64,000 bases of DNA. Source: Saccharopolyspora galaxeae (GTDB lineage: Bacteria > Actinomycetota > Actinomycetes > Mycobacteriales > Pseudonocardiaceae). A program made the translations under genes and the position numbers. Of this stretch, positions 59,257 to 64,000 are shown one piece after another. The DNA lies in NCBI RefSeq assembly GCF_016526145.1, contig NZ_JADDUE010000005.1, forward strand, positions 124,001 through 188,000, given 5' to 3'. The stretch's first letter is position 1; each line of letters opens with the position of its first letter. The notes under the pieces are model-generated. The model saw nothing but the letters and a program-made list of their open reading frames with translations, was not told the DNA's origin and did not search any database.

Positions 59257-59631
59257 ATGCGCGCGGCCGCGGGTTTCCGCGCCGTCCGGCGGCGCCACGT
59301 CGACCTGCTGCGGGTGATCAGCGCGCGGTGTCCGGGCACTCCCGCCACCGCCACGTTCCCGCAAGCAGGAGAGGAATTCCCATGCCCGGCACACACCTCG
59401 CCGTCGCGCTGGACGGCGCGGGCTGGCACCCGGCGGCTTGGCGCGATCCGAGCGCCACGCCGGAAAAGCTGTTCACCGCGCCCTATTGGGCCGCGCTGGC
59501 CCGCACCGCGGAGCGCGGGCTGCTCGATTTCGTCACCGTCGAGGACGGTCTCGGCTTGCAGTCCGAGGACCACCTCGAGCCCGGTGACCGGCGCACCGAC
59601 CGGGTCCGCGGCAGGCTCGACGCGCAACTGA
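59257..59631 (+). CDS. HVDL-type leader peptide upstream of LLM monooxygenases, without an early stop
   Basis: Begins with a good site (GGGAGGGAGG before ATG 59257). Residues 12-25 read RRRHVDLLRVISARC, the same core as the 24.7 kb leader and as actinobacterial sulfur leader peptides. Instead of ending soon after the Cys, the frame stays open for 125 codons to 59631, overlapping the first 250 bases of the monooxygenase gene, which is in another frame. So either the stop has been lost, or leader translation normally runs into and interferes with the structural gene. Only the first ~25 codons look functional. Confidence 0.55.
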   Translation: MRAAAGFRAVRRRHVDLLRVISARCPGTPATATFPQAGEEFPCPAHTSPSRWTARAGTRRLGAIRAPRRKSCSPRPIGPRWPAPRSAGCSISSPSRTVSACSPRTTSSPVTGAPTGSAAGSTRN

Positions 59632-60584
59632 TCGCTTCGTTCCTCGCGCCGCTGACCTCGCGGATCGGGCTGGTTCCGACGGTGACGAGCACGCACACCG
59701 AGCCGTTCCACGTGGCCTCGGCGATCGCCACGCTCGATCACGACAGCCTCGGCCGCGGCGGCTGGCGGGTGCAGACCTCGGCCCGCGCCGACGAGGCCGC
59801 GCACTTCGGGCGGCGCAGCCTGCCGCCGATCCGCCGCGAGGCGCTCGATTCGCCCGCGGTGCAGGAGGCCATTGCGGACCTGTTCGCCGAGGCCGCCGAC
59901 GCGGTCGAGGTGGTGCGGCGGCTCTGGGACAGCTGGGAGGACGACGCGGAGATCCGCGACGCGGCCACGAACCGCTTTCTGGACCGGGAAAAGCTGCACC
60001 ACATCGACTTCACCGGCCGGTTCTTCTCGGTGCGCGGGCCGGGGATCGTGCCGCGGCCGCCGCAGGGCCAGCCGCTGGTGGTCGCGCTCGCGCACCGCGA
60101 ACTCGCCTACGAGTTCGCCGCGCGCTCGGCCGACGTCGTGTTCGTGACTCCGCAGGAAACCGCCGACATCGCGGGAATCCTGTCCGAAGTGCGCGCGGCG
60201 GAGCGAAAGGTCGGCCGCGACGGGGAACCGCTGCGGGTGCTGGCGGACGTGGTGGTCGCGCTCGACGCCGACGCCCCGGCCGCGCGGCGGCGGCTGGCGC
60301 GGCTCGACGAACTCGCCGGTGAGCCGTTGCGCTCGGACGCCGCGGTGTTCTCCGGCGATGCTCCGCAACTGGCGGATCTGCTGGAGGAATGGCGAATCGC
60401 GGGCATCGAAGGTTTCCGCCTGCGCCCCGCGGTGCTGCCGATCGACCTGGACGCGATCGTCGACCGGCTGGTGCCGGAGCTGCACCGGCGCGGGAGCTTC
60501 CGCACCGGCTACGGCGCGAAGAACCTGCGCGAACGCTTCGGCCTGCCCCGGCAGTCCAGCCGCTACGCCGTGGAGGTGGCGTGA
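59382..60584 (+). CDS. LLM-class flavin-dependent monooxygenase
   Basis: 400 residues, ATG 59382 with AGGAGAGG upstream. Luciferase-like fold: LAVALDGAGWHPAAWRDP, LLDFVTVEDGLGLQ, RIGLVPTVTSTHTEPFHVAS, LDHDSLGRGGWRVQTSAR. Belongs to the NtaA/DmoA-like FMN group. With the partner gene and the Cys-leader, a role in releasing sulfur from organosulfur compounds is plausible. Stop overlaps the start of the next gene by one base (TGATG). Confidence 0.85.
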   Translation: MPGTHLAVALDGAGWHPAAWRDPSATPEKLFTAPYWAALARTAERGLLDFVTVEDGLGLQSEDHLEPGDRRTDRVRGRLDAQLIASFLAPLTSRIGLVPTVTSTHTEPFHVASAIATLDHDSLGRGGWRVQTSARADEAAHFGRRSLPPIRREALDSPAVQEAIADLFAEAADAVEVVRRLWDSWEDDAEIRDAATNRFLDREKLHHIDFTGRFFSVRGPGIVPRPPQGQPLVVALAHRELAYEFAARSADVVFVTPQETADIAGILSEVRAAERKVGRDGEPLRVLADVVVALDADAPAARRRLARLDELAGEPLRSDAAVFSGDAPQLADLLEEWRIAGIEGFRLRPAVLPIDLDAIVDRLVPELHRRGSFRTGYGAKNLRERFGLPRQSSRYAVEVA

Positions 60585-61924
60585 TGAGCAAGCAGATCAT
60601 CCTGGGCGCGTACTTCCCGGGCGTCAACCACGACACGGTGTGGAGCGATCCGGCTTCCGGCAGCCACATCGACTTCGAGTCCTACGCGCACTGGGCCGAA
60701 ACGGCCGAGCGCGGCAAGCTGGACCTGCTGTTCCTGGCCGAGGGGCTGCGGTTGCGCACCCGCGGCGGACAGGTCTTCGACCAGGACGTGGTGGGACGGC
60801 CGGACACGTTCACGGTGCTGTCCTCGCTGGCCGCGATCACCGAGCACATCGGACTCGCGGGCACCATCAACTCGACGTTCAACGAGCCCTACGAGCTGGC
60901 GCGCAAGTTCGCCACGCTGGACCTGCTCTCCGGCGGCCGGGCCGCGTGGAACGTGGTGACCAGCTTCGACGCCGACACCGGGGAGAACTTCCGGCGCGGC
61001 GGGTTCCTGCACCGCTCGCAGCGCTACGAGCGGGCCGGGGAAACGCTCGAAGCGGTGCGCAGGCTGTGGGACTCGTGGGGTTCGGAGGCCGTCGTCGCCG
61101 ATCGGGACGCGGGGCGGTTCCTGCGCGACGAGCACGTGGGCGACTTCGAGTTCCGCGGCGAGCAGTTCGACATCGCCGGGCGGTTCTCCACTCCCCGCCC
61201 GCCGCAGGGTCATCCGGTCATCTTGCAGGCCGGGGAGTCGCCCGCCGGGCGGGATTTCGCCGCCCGGCACTCGGATGCGATCTTCTCGCGGTACCAGGAG
61301 TTCGACCAGGCGCGCGAGTTCTACGCCGACGTCAAGGCTCGGGTCGCCAAGGCGGGCCGGGAGCCTTCGCAGGTCAAGATCCTGCCATCGGCGGGCGTCA
61401 TCCTCGGCGACACCGCAGCCGAGGCCCGCGACCGGCACGCCGATGTGCGCAGCCGCCAGGTCGACCCGTTCACCGCGATCGTGCTGGCCGAGACGATCTG
61501 GAACCGGGACCTGTCCGAGTTCGACCCGGACGGCCCGGTGCCGGATGTGGATCCGACGCCGGAAGCTCCCAAGTGGATTCGCGGCCGCGCACCGCTGTCG
61601 CAGGATCCGCAGGCCACCGCCGAGTCTTGGCGCGCGCTCGGCAAGGCCGAAGGATTGTCCCTGCGGGAGGTCGTCACGAAGGTCTTCGACCGCGCGGTGT
61701 TCGTCGGCACGCCCGATCACGTCGCCACCGAGATCGACCGCTACGTGCAGGCCGACGCGGTGGACGGTTTCATCCTCGGCTCGCACGTCAGCCCGTCCGG
61801 GCTGGACGAGGTCGTGGACCGCGTGGTCCCGCTGCTGCAGGAGCGCGGTGTGTTCCGCACCGAATACACCGGCACGACGCTGCGGGAGAACCTGGGCGCC
61901 GGAGCCCCCGGTCGGGTGGAGTGA
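60584..61924 (+). CDS. NtaA/SnaA/DszA-family FMN-dependent monooxygenase
   Basis: 446 residues. GAYFPGVNHDTVWSDPASGS, KLDLLFLAEGLRLR, GLAGTINSTFNEPYELARKF, TLDLLSGGRAAWNVVTS and GRFLRDEHVGDFEFRGEQF are signatures of the TIGR03860-type family that includes DszA (sulfone monooxygenase) and NtaA. Needs an FMN reductase, not in the window. Translationally coupled to the previous LLM gene. Confidence 0.9.
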   Translation: MSKQIILGAYFPGVNHDTVWSDPASGSHIDFESYAHWAETAERGKLDLLFLAEGLRLRTRGGQVFDQDVVGRPDTFTVLSSLAAITEHIGLAGTINSTFNEPYELARKFATLDLLSGGRAAWNVVTSFDADTGENFRRGGFLHRSQRYERAGETLEAVRRLWDSWGSEAVVADRDAGRFLRDEHVGDFEFRGEQFDIAGRFSTPRPPQGHPVILQAGESPAGRDFAARHSDAIFSRYQEFDQAREFYADVKARVAKAGREPSQVKILPSAGVILGDTAAEARDRHADVRSRQVDPFTAIVLAETIWNRDLSEFDPDGPVPDVDPTPEAPKWIRGRAPLSQDPQATAESWRALGKAEGLSLREVVTKVFDRAVFVGTPDHVATEIDRYVQADAVDGFILGSHVSPSGLDEVVDRVVPLLQERGVFRTEYTGTTLRENLGAGAPGRVE

Positions 61925-61936
61925 GCGGTTCGCTTG

Positions 61937-61987
61937 GAGTGAACGGAACTTTCGCCCAATCTATTGGGACCAACGGTCCGTTCACTC
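61937..61987 (-). repeat. 51-bp intergenic palindrome, copy 3 (inverted orientation)
   Basis: GAGTGAACGGAACTTTCGCC..., ending CGGTCCGTTCACTC; the loop CTATTGGGA is the reverse complement of the CCCAATAGA loop of copies 1 and 2. 13 bases after the monooxygenase stop. Confidence 0.85.
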
Positions 61988-62179
61988 CTTGAGTCCGCGC
62001 GGGTTCCGGCTAGGGGTGACCGGCCGGTGCCCTTGGGGGAGGGATCGGAGTGCAGGCACCGGCCGGTCGGTCCGCGCGGGGTCGGGGATACCGCCGCGCG
62101 GGTCACCGCCTCCGGGGGTGAGGCGGAGTCGAGGTGGGGCTTCGCGTCGACGTGAATTCGGCCGCGGCAGCGCGCTGAT
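61988..62179. other. Non-coding stretch
   Basis: About 190 bases after the third palindrome; contains GACCGGCCGGTGCC and CACCGGCCGGTC near 62018-62067, which can pair as a hairpin. No gene. Confidence 0.45.
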
Positions 62180-62253
62180 GTTCAGGGCGCTGACGTTCCG
62201 GGCGCCACCGTTCCGGGCGTCCCGTTCAGGGCACCGCCGTTCAGGGCGTCCGC
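62180..62253. repeat. 15-bp tandem repeat
   Basis: Five units of 14-15 bases, each GTTC(A/C)GGGC(G/A)nnnnn (62180, 62195, 62210, 62224, 62239), plus a partial sixth. Mostly beyond the 3' end of the leftward Cys-rich gene. Confidence 0.8.
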
Positions 62254-62522
62254 GTTCGGCCGGGCCGCGGGTCGCCCGGGTTTTCGCGCGCTAGCTCGGC
62301 TTCGGCCGCCGCGCACAGCGAGCGGCCCAGTTCGCCCGCCGCGGGCTCGGTACGCCGCAGATGAACGGGACCGCGCACGTAGTGGCCGCAGAGGCATCGC
62401 AGGGATCCGAAAGCACACCGGACGACACAATGCCATTCCGCGTCTCGCGGTCCGGTGGCCCAAGCGCGCGGCTCGACGGGTGCGGCGGCACCGGGCCGTG
62501 CGAAATCCTCGCCATGGAGCAT
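62241..62522 (-). CDS. Small Cys-rich hypothetical protein, divergent from the XRE gene
   Basis: 93 residues from ATG 62522. EWHCVVRCAFGSLRCLCGHY has four Cys and a His that could bind a metal; the rest is charged and helical (ELGRSLCAAAEAELARENPG). Not recognised as a family. Same orientation and place relative to an XRE gene as the Cys-containing protein at 20933-21229, though the sequences are only loosely alike. Confidence 0.55.
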   Translation of the reverse strand: MLHGEDFARPGAAAPVEPRAWATGPRDAEWHCVVRCAFGSLRCLCGHYVRGPVHLRRTEPAAGELGRSLCAAAEAELARENPGDPRPGRTRTP

Positions 62523-62801
62523 GATTTCTTCGCCCTCGCACACGTTGCGCACCGCCGTTCCGCAACACCGATCGACCCACGCGTGCACTGTCCACACAGG
62601 ACACTTGCGGTGTCGGCGTCGACCTGCTGCTCCGCGCTTCTTCCGAACGCGACAGTGACCCGGTTGCTCACGCACAGCTCTTTCTCGGTACGTTCCGTAG
62701 TGATCTACACTGACCATCGCTGGATTGCGATTGCTAGCACGCTACTAGCCGCAGGTCGGATTGCGCGATCACTCGAACGGATGGAAGAGGTAGGGCCGGA
62801 C
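62523..62801. other. Divergent intergenic region
   Basis: About 280 bases between the Cys-rich and XRE starts. AT-richer near 62690-62740 (GTAGTGATCTACACTGACC), where TAGTGATCTACACT may be a promoter or operator. No gene. Confidence 0.4.
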
Positions 62802-63641
62802 ATGGCGAACGCTCGACAGTTGAGGCTTGCGCGCCTCCTCCGCGAGTTCCGGGAGAAGGCCGGCGTCGATCAGCAGCAGGTGGCCAAGCATCTGGGCATT
62901 CATCGCAGTGCGATCGGCCACTGGGAAATGGCGCGGTCCCGGCCCAGCAAGGAGAAGCTGGAGCAGCTGCTCGACGCCTACGGCGTGGACGACGAAGAAC
63001 GACTGCACGTCGAGCAGATGCGCGCGGACAGCAACAAGAGCGGCTGGTGGACGCTGCACAAGCTGCCGTCGACGTTCGAGCCGTACGTCGGCTTCGAGGC
63101 GGACGCGGTCGAGGCCTTCAACTTCGAGATCACCATGATCCCGGGACTGCTGCAAACCCGCGAATACTCCCGCGCACTACACCGAACGGCCCGGACGCCG
63201 TTGAGTCCGCTGGTCGTCGAGAACCACGTCGATGCCCGCGCGCGACGGCAGGAACGGCTCGACGAGGACGACCCGCTCGTCCTGCACGTGGTGATCGCAG
63301 AGGAAGCGTTCCTCCGCACCATGGGCAGCGAACGGGTCATGGCCGAACAGGTCGATCACTTGATCGCCATGTCGAAGCGGGAGAACATCCGCATCCATCT
63401 GTTGCCGCTGAACGCAGCCGACCATACGACGCTGCAATGCGGCTTCTCGGTGCTCCGGTTCCCGCAGCACGGCGACGTCGCGTTCGTCGATTCACCGCTG
63501 GCGGGTCACATCGTGGACGGCTCCGAACAGACGGGTGAGCTGAATCGGCTCTTCGGGCAGTTCCAGCAGGCTGCCTTGGGCGCAGCTGAAAGTCGTTCAT
63601 ATCTGGCTACACTCCGGTCGCGGTACGAGACCGATGCCTGA
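62802..63641 (+). CDS. XRE-family regulator with DUF5753 domain, second copy
   Basis: 279 residues from ATG 62802. HTH at ~1-65 (ARLLREFREKAGVDQQQVAK, HLGIHRSAIGHWEMARSRPS), DUF5753 domain with YVGFEADAVEAFNFEITMIP, GLLQTREYSRALHR, VVIAEEAFLR and IHLLPLNAADHTTLQCGFSV. Same architecture as 21697-22557 but divergent in sequence. Followed 11 bases later by a DUF397 gene. Confidence 0.93.
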   Translation: MANARQLRLARLLREFREKAGVDQQQVAKHLGIHRSAIGHWEMARSRPSKEKLEQLLDAYGVDDEERLHVEQMRADSNKSGWWTLHKLPSTFEPYVGFEADAVEAFNFEITMIPGLLQTREYSRALHRTARTPLSPLVVENHVDARARRQERLDEDDPLVLHVVIAEEAFLRTMGSERVMAEQVDHLIAMSKRENIRIHLLPLNAADHTTLQCGFSVLRFPQHGDVAFVDSPLAGHIVDGSEQTGELNRLFGQFQQAALGAAESRSYLATLRSRYETDA

Positions 63642-63652
63642 AGGAGACGACT

Positions 63653-63841
63653 GTGACCTACACATGGAAGAAATCTTCGCGCAGCGCCCCGTCCGAGCAG
63701 TGCGTGGAGACCTCGCCCGCGCCACAGGGTGCGGCGATCCGTGATTCCAAGCTCGGTGACGACTCGCCGATCCTCGCGCTGAGCGGCCGCCAGTTCATCG
63801 CCTTCACGAACGCGGTGAAGGACGACCGCTTCCGGGACTGA
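63653..63841 (+). CDS. DUF397-domain protein, second copy
   Basis: 62 residues, GTG start after GGAGACGACT. TWKKSSRSAPSEQCVETSPA and AAIRDSKLGDDSPIL then FIAFTNAVKD follow the DUF397 consensus (W.KSSRS....CVE.A..... RDSK). Typical partner of the preceding XRE gene and co-transcribed with it. Confidence 0.93.
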   Translation: MTYTWKKSSRSAPSEQCVETSPAPQGAAIRDSKLGDDSPILALSGRQFIAFTNAVKDDRFRD

Positions 63842-63863
63842 CCGCAGTTCGAGCCCATCCGGA

Positions 63864-63890
63864 ATCCCCGGCGCGTCGAGCGCCGGGGAT
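63864..63890 (+). terminator. Terminator after the second XRE/DUF397 pair
   Basis: Perfect 11-bp stem ATCCCCGGCGC/GCGCCGGGGAT with GTCGA loop, followed by CCTTTAT. 22 bases after the DUF397 stop. The final 110 bases of the window hold no recognisable gene. Confidence 0.85.
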
Positions 63891-64000
63891 CCTTTATGTG
63901 CAAGCTAGCGGCACATCACTCACGTGCTACTGTCTCGCGATCAGACTGCAAGGCGGGCCGATCCGGCAGTACGAACCGGCCCGCCTCCCGCGAGGAGGCG

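Overview
The window is high-GC actinobacterial chromosome. I infer a Pseudonocardiales organism, probably a Saccharopolyspora-like genus. The grounds are an Emb-type arabinosyltransferase and an MCE protein (mycolata and Pseudonocardiales wall/envelope genes), two XRE/DUF397 regulator modules with a DUF574-type SAM methyltransferase, an MmyB-type regulator, frequent GTG starts, and an actinobacterial gas vesicle operon. No rRNA, tRNA, CRISPR array, IS element or integrase was seen.

Layout. 1-5 kb: a compact leftward gas vesicle operon (an unnamed membrane-anchor-like gene, an SRPBCC gene, then gvpA-F-G-O-J-L-S-K), cut by the window edge inside gvpK. 5-10 kb: housekeeping and stress genes (three-part: SDRs, an FHA protein, a YqeB-like membrane protein, a GH25 lysozyme). 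10-20.6 kb: envelope and lipid genes (Emb arabinosyltransferase, molybdopterin oxidoreductase, long-chain acyl-CoA ligase with a divergent AraC regulator, an orphan MCE gene). The ligase/AraC gap and the MCE upstream region share a 37-bp element. 20.9-23.5 kb: a Cys-rich protein/DUF397/XRE/SAM-methyltransferase module. 23.6-25.6 kb: a Tat-lipoprotein sulfonate-type binding protein preceded by a Cys-rich leader peptide, and a dienelactone hydrolase. 25.7-28 kb: a 5'-truncated AEC transporter, then a P450 with its 3Fe-4S ferredoxin. 28-32.7 kb: a leftward D-glucarate catabolic operon (dehydratases gudD and kdgD, MFS transporter, IclR regulator) with a perfect 12-bp inverted repeat at its promoter.

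33-43.6 kb is a looser region of small stress and membrane genes (methyltransferase, P-loop ATPase, two STAS-type proteins, TerC, AI-2E exporter, DUF2254, Asp23, cold shock protein, DUF2188). It has long non-coding gaps and at least two gene relics: a doubly deleted fatty-acid desaturase and a WhiB-like fragment. 43.8-52 kb: an F420-type oxidoreductase, an SDR divergent from an MmyB regulator, a sugar MFS transporter divergent from a ROK repressor, and a type I sulfatase. 51.9-57.1 kb: a set resembling mycobacterial dormancy genes (tandem UspA, APH-like/P-loop fusion, DUF3040, Rv1733c-like) plus a secreted acid phosphatase and a spermidine-synthase-like protein. 57.4-62 kb: an L,D-transpeptidase lipoprotein and two translationally coupled LLM monooxygenases preceded by a second HVDL-type Cys leader whose frame has no stop before the structural gene. 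62-64 kb: a second Cys-rich/XRE/DUF397 module.

The most unusual signals are regulatory. They are (i) the two cysteine-leader peptides at separate sulfur-type loci, one apparently defective; (ii) a family of exactly 51-bp palindromes at three intergenic sites, plus a related hairpin; (iii) a duplicated regulator module; and (iv) the shared element linking the acyl-CoA ligase, AraC gene and orphan MCE gene.
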